A stretch of DNA of 49,870 nucleotides, taken from Marmoricola sp. (GTDB taxonomy: Bacteria > Actinomycetota > Actinomycetes > Propionibacteriales > Nocardioidaceae). A program made the translations under genes and the position numbers. The DNA lies in the NCBI GenBank assembly GCA_025965195.1, contig JAOPXK010000077.1, positions 1 to 49,870 of the forward strand, read 5' to 3'. The notes under the pieces were generated by a model. The model worked only from the letters and a program-made list of their open reading frames with translations. It did not search any database and was not told where the DNA came from. This document shows, in pieces, positions 34,756 to 43,902 of this stretch. How positions within the stretch are numbered: the first letter of the stretch is position 1; each line of letters begins with the position of its first letter.

Positions 34756-35229
34756 TCAGCCCTTGCCGCAGACCTTGAAGCCGTACTTCTTCTCCAGCTT
34801 GTTCGCCTCGGCGAACTTGACCTTGCCGCTGGCGAACTTGGCCGGATGCTTCTTCGCGACGGCGATCTCGTGGTCGGTCGCGGTCAGGAACGCGGCCACC
34901 TTCTTCTCGTCGCCCGGAGGCGCGCCCAGCGCCCGGATCTCGGCGACCTGCTGCTCGACGATCGGCATCAGGATCAGCGTGATCAGCTCGGTGGTCTGGG
35001 CGGCCGTCGGCTGCTGCAGGCTGTTGATGTGGTGCTTGGTGTAGTACACCGTCGTGGCCGTGATGAGCCTCGCGTTGCTGGAGGCGCAGATCACATCACC
35101 CTGCGTGATCAGGTCAGCCTTGGTGACCGGCCCCACGGTGTAGGGCTGGGTCGGCGTGTTGCCGCAGCCTGCCGCGGCCGCCGCCAGCGCCAGGCATCCA
35201 AGTGCCATTGCAATCCGTTGCTTACCCAC
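34756..35229 (-). CDS. Putative lipoprotein, function unknown
   Basis: The 157-residue precursor has a short charged N-terminus, a hydrophobic stretch and an AAGC lipobox with Cys22, so it should be lipid-anchored outside the membrane. The mature chain is helical and Lys-rich (GDVICASSNARLITATTVYYTK, AAFLTATDHEIAVAKKHPAK). Two more Cys, in VICAS and FKVCGKG, could form a disulfide. It stands alone between helD and the VWA gene. No domain is recognised. Confidence 0.75.
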   Translation of the reverse strand: MGKQRIAMALGCLALAAAAAGCGNTPTQPYTVGPVTKADLITQGDVICASSNARLITATTVYYTKHHINSLQQPTAAQTTELITLILMPIVEQQVAEIRALGAPPGDEKKVAAFLTATDHEIAVAKKHPAKFASGKVKFAEANKLEKKYGFKVCGKG

Positions 35230-35342
35230 CGGGGCATTCTCTCGTTAGACGTCGGCCGCGGCTGACAAGGTCCACGTTTGGCCGCCGTGTCGCCGGTCAC
35301 CCGGCTCAACCGTTATCGGACAGATGCGTTGACGAAGGATCC

Positions 35343-36734
35343 TCACGCCAGGTCGTGGACGAACTCACCGAGCTGGGTGAGGTTGCGGCACTCCTTCATC
35401 GCGATCAGCTCGGCGTACTGCCTTGCGGCGGAGTCGCCGGTGTCCCAGTGCCGCTGGTGCTCGGGGTTGAGCCACCAGGAGTGGCGGGCCTGGTAGACGA
35501 GGTCCTTCACGACCGGCAGCGCGAGGTCGGAGTAGTTCGACCGGGCGTCGCCGAGCACGAGGAGGTTCGTCCGCGGAGTCAGCGCCTCGGCGTACTTCTC
35601 CGAGAACCGGGTGAACGCGCGGCCGTAGTTGGTGCGGCCCCACAGCGAGGCGTGCTCCGCGCTCGCCGCCAGCGACGCCATCGTGTCGATCGGGTCGGCG
35701 CCGATCTCGAAGTGATCGGTGACCTCGTGGATCTCGTCGACGAACGTGAACGCCCGGACCCGATGGAACTGCTCGCGCAGGGCGTAGACGAGCATCAGCG
35801 TGAAGTTTGCGAAGTTCGCCACCGAGCCGGAGACGTCACAGAGGACGACCAGATCGGTGCGGCCGGGGCGTTTCGGCTTGTGGTGCGTCGTCATCGGTAC
35901 GCCGCCGGTGGAGATCGAAGCCCGGACGGTACGCCGGAAGTCGAGCGCGCCGCGTTGGCGGGAGTGCTTCTCCTTGCTCAGCCGGGTCGCGAGCCGACGG
36001 GCCAGCGGATAGATCTCCCGACGCATCTCCACGAGGTCACTCTTGCGCGCCGAGGTGAAGTCGAGGTTCTCGATGCTCGGACGGACCACGGTCCTGGCGA
36101 CGTACGCCGCGCCACGGACCTCGGCCGCCCGGCGCCGTACGTCGCTGTCGACGAGGCGCTCGAAGGCCGCCAGCTGCCGCACGATCGCCCGACGCGTCGC
36201 GGGATCCTCGTCGAGATCGCCGAGCAGGCCCTTCAGGACCCGGTCGATCAGCTCACCGGGCGACACCCGGTTCATCACGTTGTACGACGACCAGCGCTGC
36301 TCGCCCGGCTGTCGACCCCTGATCAGCCCGAAGCGTTGCACCGCCTCGCGCGCCAGCTGTCCGAGGAGCTCGTCGTCTCCCACCGCGAGCGCGTCCGCCA
36401 GCTGCTCACGGAAGTCCGCCAGCGCCTGAGGATTATCGGATAGTCCGAGACGTTCTGGCCCTTCGGAAGCCGAATCCGGGGCCATTTCGTCTCGGACTAT
36501 CGAGCCTTCGCCGATGAGAGAGGGGAAGTAGAGGTCGAAGATCGTGTCGAAGCCGGGTCGGTGGGTCTGGCGCTTCACCACGGTTGCGGCGTACCCGGCG
36601 CGGAGTGTCTCGCGGTCGGAGATGTCGAGCCGGGTCATCGCCTCGGCCGCATCGAGGCCCTCGGCGAGCGAGACGGGAAGACCCGCCTGGCGCAGCGCCT
36701 CGACGAACTCGATGTGCCGGTCGAGCAGCGTCAT
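35343..36734 (-). CDS. VWA domain protein (CoxE/ViaA-like)
   Basis: A 463-residue protein. A helical N-terminal half (RHIEFVEALRQAGLPVSLAEGLDAAEAM) is typical of CoxE-like proteins. The C-terminal half is a von Willebrand A domain with the metal-binding DVSGS motif (VVLCDVSGSVANFANF). Such proteins pair with a MoxR-type AAA ATPase to remodel or metallate client enzymes. The ATPase gene overlaps its start by 4 bp. No carbon-monoxide dehydrogenase genes are present, so the client is unknown. Confidence 0.85.
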   Translation of the reverse strand: MTLLDRHIEFVEALRQAGLPVSLAEGLDAAEAMTRLDISDRETLRAGYAATVVKRQTHRPGFDTIFDLYFPSLIGEGSIVRDEMAPDSASEGPERLGLSDNPQALADFREQLADALAVGDDELLGQLAREAVQRFGLIRGRQPGEQRWSSYNVMNRVSPGELIDRVLKGLLGDLDEDPATRRAIVRQLAAFERLVDSDVRRRAAEVRGAAYVARTVVRPSIENLDFTSARKSDLVEMRREIYPLARRLATRLSKEKHSRQRGALDFRRTVRASISTGGVPMTTHHKPKRPGRTDLVVLCDVSGSVANFANFTLMLVYALREQFHRVRAFTFVDEIHEVTDHFEIGADPIDTMASLAASAEHASLWGRTNYGRAFTRFSEKYAEALTPRTNLLVLGDARSNYSDLALPVVKDLVYQARHSWWLNPEHQRHWDTGDSAARQYAELIAMKECRNLTQLGEFVHDLA

Positions 36735-37615
36735 TTCCGGGGTGCCCTCAACCGGAGCTCGCGGATCGCGCGGTCGTGGTCGGTGCTGTGCTTGAGGAGT
36801 ACGCCGAGCGTGCGGTCGATCGTCTCGTTGTCCAGCGTGCCGATGCCGAGAGCGACGAGGGTCCGGGCCCAGTCGATGGTCTCCGCGATCGACGGTGACT
36901 TCTTCAGCTCGAGCTCGCGCATCTTGTGCACCGTCTCGACGATCTGGCCGGCCAGCTTCTTCTCGATCCCGGGCACCTGCCCGAGGACGATGTCGCGCTC
37001 ACGATCGGCCTCCGGATAGTCGATGTGCAGGTACAGGCAGCGACGCTTGACCGCTTCGGACAGCTCGCGGGTCGCGTTGGAGGTCAGGATCACGAACGGT
37101 CGGCGTACGGCCTCGATGGTGCCGAGCTCGGGGATCGTCACCTGGAAGTCGGAGAGCACCTCGAGCAGGAGGCCCTCGACCTCGACATCGGTCTTGTCCA
37201 CCTCGTCGATGAGGAGCACGGTCGGCTGCTCGCGCCGGATGGCCGTCAGCAGCGGCCGGGTGAGCAGGAACTCGTCGGTGAAGATGTCGTCATGCGTCTT
37301 CTCCCACTCCTGATCGCCCGAGGACTGGATCCGGAGCAGCTGCTTCTTGTAGTTCCACTCGTAGAGCGCGCGCGCCTCGTCGAGTCCCTCGTAGCACTGC
37401 AGCCGGACCAGGTCCGCACCCGTCGCCCGGGAGACCGCCTTGGCCAGCTCGGTCTTGCCGACACCAGCCGGACCCTCGACGAGGAGTGGCTTCTCAAGCG
37501 CTCCCGCGAGGTACGTCGTCGTGGCAGTCGCGGTGTCTGCGAGGTAGCCCACCTCGCCGAGCCGCTTGCCGGCATCGGCAGGAGCGGAGAACCAGGTCGA
37601 GCTCGGAGCCGTCAT
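36731..37615 (-). CDS. MoxR-family AAA ATPase
   Basis: The 294-residue AAA protein has Walker A EGPAGVGKTELAKA, Walker B TVLLIDEVDK, and the sensor and arginine-finger regions (VILTSNATRELSEAVKRRCLY). MoxR-type ATPases act as chaperones with VWA partners such as CoxE or ViaA. It is the first gene of the pair: its stop overlaps the VWA start (ATGA), so the complex is made stoichiometrically. The N-terminus FSAPADAGKRLGEVGYLAD is family-like. Confidence 0.88.
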   Translation of the reverse strand: MTAPSSTWFSAPADAGKRLGEVGYLADTATATTTYLAGALEKPLLVEGPAGVGKTELAKAVSRATGADLVRLQCYEGLDEARALYEWNYKKQLLRIQSSGDQEWEKTHDDIFTDEFLLTRPLLTAIRREQPTVLLIDEVDKTDVEVEGLLLEVLSDFQVTIPELGTIEAVRRPFVILTSNATRELSEAVKRRCLYLHIDYPEADRERDIVLGQVPGIEKKLAGQIVETVHKMRELELKKSPSIAETIDWARTLVALGIGTLDNETIDRTLGVLLKHSTDHDRAIRELRLRAPRK

Positions 37616-37663
37616 GCCGCAATCCTGCCGTACGGACCGAGCCCGCTGGCCAGACCCTGCGGC

Positions 37664-39295
37664 TTACTGCCAGACCCGCACGTAGTCCACGGACATGGTC
37701 GCGGGGATCGGGGTCGCCGGCGTGTACTCGTTGCCGGTCGTGCCGAGCGCCGCAGTCAACGCCATGATGTATTTCTTCTTGAACGCCGGGTCACCCGAGG
37801 TGTTGACCAGGCAGGACTTGCCGTTGACGAAGATCTCGATCCGGTCCGGACCCCACTCCAGCGTGAACGTGTTGTAGACGCCGCGCTGCGCCGCGCAGTA
37901 CGCCGTGTTCGTCGACGGACCCGTCAACACCGAGCCACCGTTGTCGTTCGCCGTGAAGTGCAGGAACGGGACCGCCAGGCCGGGGTAGTGGGAGTACATC
38001 TCGGTCACGTCGATCTCCCCAGCCGCGGGCCAGAGAACCGTCGAAGCTTCGCGCACGTCGGGCCACAGCCAGAAGTCCTCCTGCAGGCCGTCGACCGTTG
38101 AGTCCGTCGTCTTGATCCGCGCCTCGAACCGGCCGTACTGCTGGCTCCACTTGTAGTACGTCGTCACCATGCCGGCGGTGAACTGGGTCGTCTGGTTGTC
38201 ATGGCCCGCGCACGGGAACGCCGGCACCTGGCGCACCGTCAGGTTCAGGGAGCCGCCACCAACGCTGACGTTGTCGGGCGAGTCCAGGTAGCACGCGAAG
38301 TTGGCGTCGGTGCCGCTGCTGAAGATGGTCTGCGGGACCCACTTGCTGCGATCGAGCTCGGTGCCCGAGAACTCGTCGTCGAAGGTGCAGTTCCACAGCG
38401 AGCCGTCTGCCTTGACCGGCTGCACACCGCAGGCGTCGACCGACGGTGGCGTGGCGGTGGGCGTGGGGTCGACCGTCTGGGTGGGGTCGGTGGGGTCGAC
38501 CGTCGGGGTGGGGTCGGTGGGGTCGACCGTCGGGCTGGGCGTGGGGTCGACCGGCGGCGTGGCGGTGGGCGTGGGGTCGACCGTCGGGGTGGGGTCGACC
38601 GTCGGGGTGGGGTCGACCGTCGGGGTGGGCGTGGGCGTGGGCGTGGGCGTCGGGTCGACCGGGGGCGTGGGGATGGGATCGATGGGGTTCCCAAGTCCCG
38701 GCGGCGGCACGGCCTGCGCCGGGTCGACCGAGACAGTGCGGCTCGCACTCACCCGCGAGCCGACCGCCACCCGGTACGTCGCCGAGCCGGACTGCGAAAC
38801 GACGCGTGAGTACCGGTACGCCGCGGAACGCACGGTGCCGACCGAGTACCACTGCGACCCGGTCTTCCGGAAGAGGACGACCGATGCCACCGGACTGGCC
38901 GTGGTGCCATACAGCCGAGCCTGGCCTGGGCCATCGGCCACAACGTTCAGCGTTGGCACCGGGTTCCGGACCGCGAGGGTGCGGATCCTGCTGAGCCGAC
39001 CTCCAGCCAGCACGCGGTACGACGCGGTCCCAGACTGACGCAGCGTCACGGTGAACCTGTGAGCCCGCGCGGGTGTATGGGCGACGTCCACCCAGCGCGC
39101 CCCGCGCTTGCGCTCGACCGTGACCCGGCCTGTCTTCAGGGGCGAGGTTCCGGACAGCCGGACCTGCGTGGCGGACAGGGCCGTCGCGTTGAGCACAGGA
39201 CTCTTGCTTCGCGCGATCGCCGGCTGTGTCCCGAGCACCGCGATGAATCCGGCACTGACGGCCAGGGCAGCACCTGCCGATGCAAATTTTCGCAT
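37664..39295 (-). CDS. Secreted family 16 glycoside hydrolase (beta-glucanase-like)
   Basis: A 543-residue exported enzyme. The order is a signal peptide (GAALAVSAGFIAVLGTQPAIA); two beta-rich repeats, each ending in a YRV segment; a Pro/Thr/Asp linker at roughly residues 205-285; and a GH16 domain. The GH16 domain has the catalytic EIDVTE (ExDxxE) motif near residues 420-427 and a FDDEFSG start. GH16 enzymes cut beta-1,3 or mixed beta-glucans. The ATG at 39295 is chosen because AAGGGGG lies 9 bases upstream. The leader RNA is unusually structured. Confidence 0.9.
   Translation of the reverse strand: MRKFASAGAALAVSAGFIAVLGTQPAIARSKSPVLNATALSATQVRLSGTSPLKTGRVTVERKRGARWVDVAHTPARAHRFTVTLRQSGTASYRVLAGGRLSRIRTLAVRNPVPTLNVVADGPGQARLYGTTASPVASVVLFRKTGSQWYSVGTVRSAAYRYSRVVSQSGSATYRVAVGSRVSASRTVSVDPAQAVPPPGLGNPIDPIPTPPVDPTPTPTPTPTPTVDPTPTVDPTPTVDPTPTATPPVDPTPSPTVDPTDPTPTVDPTDPTQTVDPTPTATPPSVDACGVQPVKADGSLWNCTFDDEFSGTELDRSKWVPQTIFSSGTDANFACYLDSPDNVSVGGGSLNLTVRQVPAFPCAGHDNQTTQFTAGMVTTYYKWSQQYGRFEARIKTTDSTVDGLQEDFWLWPDVREASTVLWPAAGEIDVTEMYSHYPGLAVPFLHFTANDNGGSVLTGPSTNTAYCAAQRGVYNTFTLEWGPDRIEIFVNGKSCLVNTSGDPAFKKKYIMALTAALGTTGNEYTPATPIPATMSVDYVRVWQ
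38444..38673. repeat. Low-complexity repeat encoding the Pro/Thr linker
   Basis: Units close to GTGGGGTCGACCGTCGG and GTGGGCGTGG repeat many times and encode TP and VDPTPT runs. The region joins the N-terminal repeats to the GH16 domain. It is likely prone to slippage and assembly error. Confidence 0.85.
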
Positions 39296-39314
39296 GACGC
39301 GCGACCCCCTTGCC

Positions 39315-39401
39315 ATGCCGTGCTAACGGCATACACGGCCCCCTTCAGGGTCCGCACACCCGACCCCTCCCGATAGGGGCTGAATGGTCGCCCGAGGCGA
39401 C
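39315..39401 (-). promoter_or_regulatory. Structured 5' leader of the GH16 gene
   Basis: Read on the minus strand, three elements occur in a row. First is hairpin GTCGCC-TCG-GGCGAC (39387-39401). Next is a compact three-way arrangement (39344-39384): an outer TTCAG/CTGAA stem enclosing CCCCT/AGGGG and GGGT/ACCC helices. Last is hairpin ATGCCGT-TAGC-ACGGCAT (39315-39332). It ends 3 bases before the AAGGGGG ribosome site (39305-39311). The CCCCT strand could instead pair with that ribosome site. No known riboswitch class was matched by eye. Confidence 0.5.
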
Positions 39402-39454
39402 ACGAACGACGATAGCAAAGCACAACGATCTGCGGGTCCTGCGCACAGTCACAC

Positions 39455-39468
39455 ATCGGTAACCCGAT
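39455..39468. promoter_or_regulatory. ATCGG-GTTA-CCGAT inverted repeat
   Basis: A 5-4-5 inverted repeat lies in the 224-bp gap between kdpE (upstream on the minus strand) and the GH16 gene. It could be an operator for the GH16 promoter or a small hairpin after kdpE. The rest of 39402-39519 shows no gene. Confidence 0.3.
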
Positions 39469-39519
39469 AGGACTACGTCGGACTGACCGACTGGCCGAAT
39501 CGCCCGGAATCAGGTGGTT

Positions 39520-40185
39520 TCAGGCCTCGAAGCGGTAGCCCATGCCTGGCTCGGTGATCAGATGGCGGGGATGGGCCGGGTCGGCCTCGAGCTTCTTGCG
39601 GAGCGTGCCGATGTAGACGCGGAGGTAGTTCGTCTCCCGGTCGTACGCCGGCCCCCACACCTCGTGCAGGAGCTCCTTCTGGGACACCAGCCGACCCGGA
39701 GTCCTGACCAGGAGCTCGAGCAGCCCCCACTCGGTCGGAGTGAGCCGGACGGCCGCGCCGCCTCTCCGCACCTGCCGGGCCGCCAGATCGATGTGCAGGT
39801 CGCCGGTGTCGAGCACCGGCTGGTCAGCTCCAGCCCGCCGGCCCGCGGCTCGGATCCGGGCCAAGAGCTCGTCCATCCCGAACGGCTTCGTGACGTAGTC
39901 GTCCGCCCCGACGTCGAGAGCCTCGACCTTGTCGGTCGACTCGGTGCGGGCCGAGAGCACGATCACCGGCAGCCTGGTCCAGGAGCGCAGCTGCTTGAGG
40001 ACCTCGACCCCGGAGAGATCGGGCAGCCCCAGGTCGAGGATCACCAGATCCGGGTCGTCCTCACGGATCGCATCCAGCGCCGTACGACCATCAGCGGCGG
40101 TCAGCACGTCGTGTCCGTGCGCCCTCAGACCGATCGCCAGGGTGCGCAGGATCGCGGGCTCGTCATCGACGACCAGGATTCTCAT
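39520..40185 (-). CDS. kdpE: Response regulator KdpE-like (OmpR family)
   Basis: The 221-residue regulator has a receiver domain with VVDDE, phospho-acceptor Asp51 in VILDLGLPD, and Lys in YVTKPFG. A C-terminal winged helix follows (RLTPTEWGLLELLVRTPGR, YLRVYIGTLRKKLE). RILVVDDEPAILR and SARTESTDKVEALD are typical of KdpE. Its start overlaps the kinase stop by 4 bp. It probably controls the upstream permease gene through the direct repeats at 43903-43956. Confidence 0.85.
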   Translation of the reverse strand: MRILVVDDEPAILRTLAIGLRAHGHDVLTAADGRTALDAIREDDPDLVILDLGLPDLSGVEVLKQLRSWTRLPVIVLSARTESTDKVEALDVGADDYVTKPFGMDELLARIRAAGRRAGADQPVLDTGDLHIDLAARQVRRGGAAVRLTPTEWGLLELLVRTPGRLVSQKELLHEVWGPAYDRETNYLRVYIGTLRKKLEADPAHPRHLITEPGMGYRFEA

Positions 40186-41546
40186 CCGCCGCCTGCCGGA
40201 AGGTCGATCACCATGGTCAGTCCGCCGCCCGGGGTGTCCTCGACGTCGATCGAGCCACCTTGGGCCTCAGTCAGGCCGCGGGCGACGGCCAGACCGAGAC
40301 CGGCGCCTTCGCCCTTCGGACTCTCGCTCAGTCGCTGGAAGGGCTCGAACATCCGCAGCTTCAGGTCGTCGGGCACGCCCGGACCGTGGTCGGTCACCCG
40401 GAACTGCACCCGCGCCCCGTGCTGAACACCGCTGATCCGGACCCTGTCGGAGTACCTGATCGCGTTCGCGAGGACGTTCTCCACCACCCGCTCGAGGAGC
40501 CCGACGTCAGCGAGTACGTCGGGAAGGTCGGCATCGACCCGCACCTTCTCCCGACCGGGCAACCCGGCGAGGACGTTCAGGGCAACCTCGCCCAGACCGA
40601 TGCAACGCAGCTCCGGGTGGACCGCACCAGTCTGCAGTCGGCTCATGTCGAGCAGGTCGGTGACGATGGCGGTGAGCCGGTCGGTGGAGGTCTCGATCGC
40701 CTCCAGCAGCTCGGCGCGCTCGCCGCCGGACAGTTGCTGGCCGGTCGTCCGGAGCGTCTCCGCCGCGACCTTGATGCCGGCGAGTGGGGTGCGCAGGTCG
40801 TGGGAGACCGCCGCCAGCAAGGCAGTCCTGGTGCGGTTGCCGGCCTCGAGCTCCCTGGCGGCTTCGGTCTGCCTGGCGAGCTCGTCGCGCTCCCGGAGCA
40901 CACCGACATGGCTGGCGAAGGCACCCAGGATGCGTCGCCCGGATGGGTCGAGCGACCGTCCGCGCAGCACGAGCACACTCCCCTGCGGGTCTCGGGCACC
41001 GATCTTCGTGGCCTGCGCCGCGGTGTCGGCCGGACCCACCTCGGTGCCCAAGACCAGCTCTGCCCGGTCGGCCCCGAACGTCCTTCGGACCAGCTCGAGC
41101 AGCTGCGGCACGTCGTACTCACCGCCGAGCACGGTGCTGTTCAGCATCCCGAGCGTGTTGGCCTCGGCGCGCGCGAGGGTGGCCTGTTGTCGGCGCCGGG
41201 CGGCGGAGTCGACGACCGAGGCGACCGCGACCGACGTCACCACGAAGACGACCAGGGTCAGCACGTTCTGGCCACGGGCGATCGAGAACGTGTGCAGCGG
41301 CGGTGCGAAGAAGTAGTTCAGCAACAGGGTGCCGAGCAGGGAGGCCGCGATCGCCGGCCACCGTCCGCCGACGAGGGCGCACGCGACGGCGAACCCGAGG
41401 AACAGGATCGCTTCGTAGGTCGGGGACGAACCGCTACGGAACGGGATCAGCGCCGCCGTCAGCGCCGCCGTACCGGCCACGGCAAGCACCCACCCGCCCA
41501 CGACGCGTGCGCGTCCCAGCGACTCACCCGTGCCCTCAGGCAGCAT
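40182..41546 (-). CDS. Short KdpD-like sensor histidine kinase lacking the KdpD/USP N-terminus
   Basis: About 454 residues. Four closely spaced membrane helices (DUF4118-like, with ALVGGRWPAIAASLLGTLLLNYFF) are followed by a GAF-like linker. The kinase core has His in AVSHDLRTPLAGIK, N box ENVLANAIRYS and GAGLGLAVARG. Full KdpD is about 890 residues and starts with a KdpD domain and a USP domain; both are absent here. The ATG at 41546 is preferred; a GTG two codons earlier is possible. It lies 25 bp after the permease gene. Confidence 0.85.
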   Translation of the reverse strand: MLPEGTGESLGRARVVGGWVLAVAGTAALTAALIPFRSGSSPTYEAILFLGFAVACALVGGRWPAIAASLLGTLLLNYFFAPPLHTFSIARGQNVLTLVVFVVTSVAVASVVDSAARRRQQATLARAEANTLGMLNSTVLGGEYDVPQLLELVRRTFGADRAELVLGTEVGPADTAAQATKIGARDPQGSVLVLRGRSLDPSGRRILGAFASHVGVLRERDELARQTEAARELEAGNRTRTALLAAVSHDLRTPLAGIKVAAETLRTTGQQLSGGERAELLEAIETSTDRLTAIVTDLLDMSRLQTGAVHPELRCIGLGEVALNVLAGLPGREKVRVDADLPDVLADVGLLERVVENVLANAIRYSDRVRISGVQHGARVQFRVTDHGPGVPDDLKLRMFEPFQRLSESPKGEGAGLGLAVARGLTEAQGGSIDVEDTPGGGLTMVIDLPAGGG

Positions 41547-41571
41547 CGTCACGTGCCCATTGTGGCGGAGG

Positions 41572-43479
41572 TCAGCCGACGTGCACGTGGGGCCGCCGGT
41601 TGCGGTCCGGCTCGGCCCGGCGGAGCACCTCGCGAGTGACGGGCGCAACCTCGCCCTGGCCGAACAGCAGGAACCGCAGGAACTGAAGCATCGGATTTCC
41701 CTCGGTCCACTCGAAATAGATGTGCGGCGTCACCCCCGACACGTCGCGGATGTGCAAGGTCAACGCAGCAAGGGCGTTCGGCACGGATGACGACTCAATG
41801 GTGATCACGCGGTAGTGGCCGTGCATCACCTCCCCGTGCACCTTGAGCCTGGTCTCGAAGTCGCTCGGGTCGCCGACGGTCACCTCCACGAAGATCACGT
41901 CGGGGTCCTGCGGCATGTCGTGGTCGCGCCTGATCTGGCGGATCTTCTCCGAGTACTCCGCGGGATCACGGGCGTCCGGCTCGTTGGCGACCAGCCGGAT
42001 CGTCCGACGCGCACAGTCGCGGACGAAGATCCGGCTCGTGGCATCCAGCTCGATCTCGGTGTTGCGCAGCTCGAACACACGGCGGAGGCGGGAGGCGACG
42101 GACACCACGATGATCGCGGCGATGAAACACAGCCCGATCTTCAGGCCATCGGGGCGTTCGATCACATTGTCGACGGTCGTGTAGACGAACACTGCAGTGA
42201 TCAACGCGAACGCCACCTTCAGCTTCTGCTGTCCGGCGCGTCGTGCGGCCAGTGTCACCGCCACCGCCGCGCTGGTGAAGAGCACCAGCACTCCGGTGGC
42301 ATAGGCACCACCTTGGGCATCGACGGACGCGTGGAAGATCCAGGTGATCAGGAACGCCGTGCCGGTCAGCACGAGCACCAGAGGTCGTACGGCGCCCGCC
42401 CACTCCGGTGCCATCCCGTAGCGCGGCAGGTACCTCGGGATCAGGTTCAGCAACCCCGCCATCGCGGATGCCCCAGCGAACCAGAGGATCGCGATCGTCG
42501 ACGCGTCGTACGCCGTCCCGAAGCCGTTGCCGAGCAGCTGATGGGCGAGATACGCAAGGGCACGGCCGTTGGCGTGACCACCGGCCTTGAACTGGTTCTC
42601 CGGGATCAGCAGTGTGGTCGCGAACGCGCTGGTCACCAGGAAGACGCTCATGATCACCGCCGCCCAGGTGAGCAGCTTCTTGGTCTCCCGGATCCGGCCA
42701 TGGGGCGCGGCGTCCGTGTCACTGGCGTCGCCGCGGACGTAGGGCATCACCGCGACTCCGGTCTCGAAGCCGGACATTCCCAAGGCCAGCTTGGGGAAAA
42801 CCAGCAGTGCGATCCCGATCATCGCGATCGGGTTGCCGTGCTCGGCCGTCAACGCCGTGCTCCAGTCCGACACGACGTGCGGGTTGGTCGCCACATGCCA
42901 GAGCGCCACACTGATGACGACGACGTTGAGGACGAGATACACACCGACGAGTACGACGGCCACCCCGATGGCGTCCCCGAAGCCGCGCAGGAAGACCGCG
43001 CCGAGCAGCGCCAGCAACGCCAGAGTGATGGCCATCTGATGCCCGGCGAGCAGGTCGTGGAGGTTCGGGTTCTCGACCACGTGGGCGGCCGCGTCGGCAG
43101 CGGAGAGCGTCATCGTGATGATGAAGTCGGTGGCCGCGAAGCCCAGCAGGACAAGGACGAACAGCTTGCCCCTCCAGAAGCCGAGGAGTCGTTCGAGCAT
43201 GGCGATCGAGCCCTCACCGCGCGGGCTCTCCTCAGCGACCCGGCGATAGACCGGCAGCGCACCGAGCAGGGTCAGGGCAACGAGGACAAGAGTGGCGATC
43301 GGTGAGAGGAGGCCAGCCGCGAGGGCAGCGATGCCGGGTTGATACCCGAGGGTCGAGAAGTAGTCGACGCCGGTGAGGCACATGACCCGCCACCACGGCT
43401 GGCCCTCCTCGTGGTGGTCGACCTGTCCCTCGCCGGCAAGCCATCGCCGGGTCCTGCTCGTCGCCACGATCGTGCTCAA
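41572..43479 (-). CDS. APC-superfamily permease, KimA-like potassium transporter candidate
   Basis: About 635 residues with some twelve membrane helices, starting near [21 protein letters not shown] soluble C-terminal domain of about 170 residues ([19 protein letters not shown] to PVTREVLRR) follows. This plan matches KimA-type K+ importers, whose tail can bind cyclic di-AMP. An amino-acid permease is the alternative. The TTG at 43479 overlaps the upstream stop and has GGAG 6 bases before it; a GTG at 43542 is less likely because it lies inside a repeat remnant. Genes for KdpD- and KdpE-like proteins follow. Confidence 0.75.
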   Translation of the reverse strand: MSTIVATSRTRRWLAGEGQVDHHEEGQPWWRVMCLTGVDYFSTLGYQPGIAALAAGLLSPIATLVLVALTLLGALPVYRRVAEESPRGEGSIAMLERLLGFWRGKLFVLVLLGFAATDFIITMTLSAADAAAHVVENPNLHDLLAGHQMAITLALLALLGAVFLRGFGDAIGVAVVLVGVYLVLNVVVISVALWHVATNPHVVSDWSTALTAEHGNPIAMIGIALLVFPKLALGMSGFETGVAVMPYVRGDASDTDAAPHGRIRETKKLLTWAAVIMSVFLVTSAFATTLLIPENQFKAGGHANGRALAYLAHQLLGNGFGTAYDASTIAILWFAGASAMAGLLNLIPRYLPRYGMAPEWAGAVRPLVLVLTGTAFLITWIFHASVDAQGGAYATGVLVLFTSAAVAVTLAARRAGQQKLKVAFALITAVFVYTTVDNVIERPDGLKIGLCFIAAIIVVSVASRLRRVFELRNTEIELDATSRIFVRDCARRTIRLVANEPDARDPAEYSEKIRQIRRDHDMPQDPDVIFVEVTVGDPSDFETRLKVHGEVMHGHYRVITIESSSVPNALAALTLHIRDVSGVTPHIYFEWTEGNPMLQFLRFLLFGQGEVAPVTREVLRRAEPDRNRRPHVHVG

Positions 43480-43865
43480 GTCATCTCCGTACTGATCGGC
43501 GATCGTGCGGGGTCCGGCGCTGTTCGCACTTGTCGAGACCACTCGCCGGAGGCGGCCAACCCCACGCCGACGAGGAGCAGCAGCCGGACGACATCGGTTC
43601 CACCGACCAGGTGCAGCTGCCCGTAGTTGTTGACGACGAAGCCGTTGACCAACAACCAGGCCGTGCCTGCGACGAGCAGCACCGTCATCCGGGTGGCGCG
43701 GCGGCAGCAGGCGGCAACGAGCGCGGCCATCAGGATCACGCGCGCGGTGGCCCCGAGCCCATCGGTAAGACCGACCAGCGCGAGCCCGCCCCAGAACACC
43801 AGGAACACCCGGTACGACGGCAGCTGACGCACGTGCGCGCGCAGATCCATCTGTACCTGACTCAT
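43476..43865 (-). CDS. Small membrane protein, function unknown
   Basis: The 129-residue protein has three or four hydrophobic helices: [49 protein letters not shown] and [16 protein letters not shown]. Its short polar C-terminal tail is partly encoded by a remnant of the GTCTCGACAAG palindromic repeat. It is the first gene of the permease-kinase-regulator operon and its stop overlaps the permease TTG. A helper role for the transporter is only a positional guess. Confidence 0.65.
   Translation of the reverse strand: MSQVQMDLRAHVRQLPSYRVFLVFWGGLALVGLTDGLGATARVILMAALVAACCRRATRMTVLLVAGTAWLLVNGFVVNNYGQLHLVGGTDVVRLLLLVGVGLAASGEWSRQVRTAPDPARSPISTEMT
43529..43542. repeat. Remnant of the GTGGTCGAGCTTGTCGAGACC element
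   Basis: CTTGTCGAGACCAC matches the 3' half of the palindromic repeat found in pabB and the PhzE-like gene. The 5' half is missing. It lies at the 3' end of the small membrane-protein gene. Confidence 0.6.
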
Positions 43866-43902
43866 ACGGTCCAGCGTGCTGCGGTCCGGCCGCCGATCAA
43901 GG

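Noticed and set aside
33150-34778. A 542-codon plus-strand open frame opposite helD
   Set aside because: The minus strand encodes an unambiguous HelD ATPase. The plus frame is Gly/Arg/Asp-rich with no motif.
38444-38673. CRISPR-like array
   Set aside because: The repeats are short, in frame and encode a Pro/Thr linker; there are no unique spacers or cas genes.
39296-39519. c-di-AMP (ydaO) or c-di-GMP riboswitch before the GH16 gene
   Set aside because: The hairpins are real, but the conserved sequence blocks of these classes were not found by eye; listed only as an unclassified leader.
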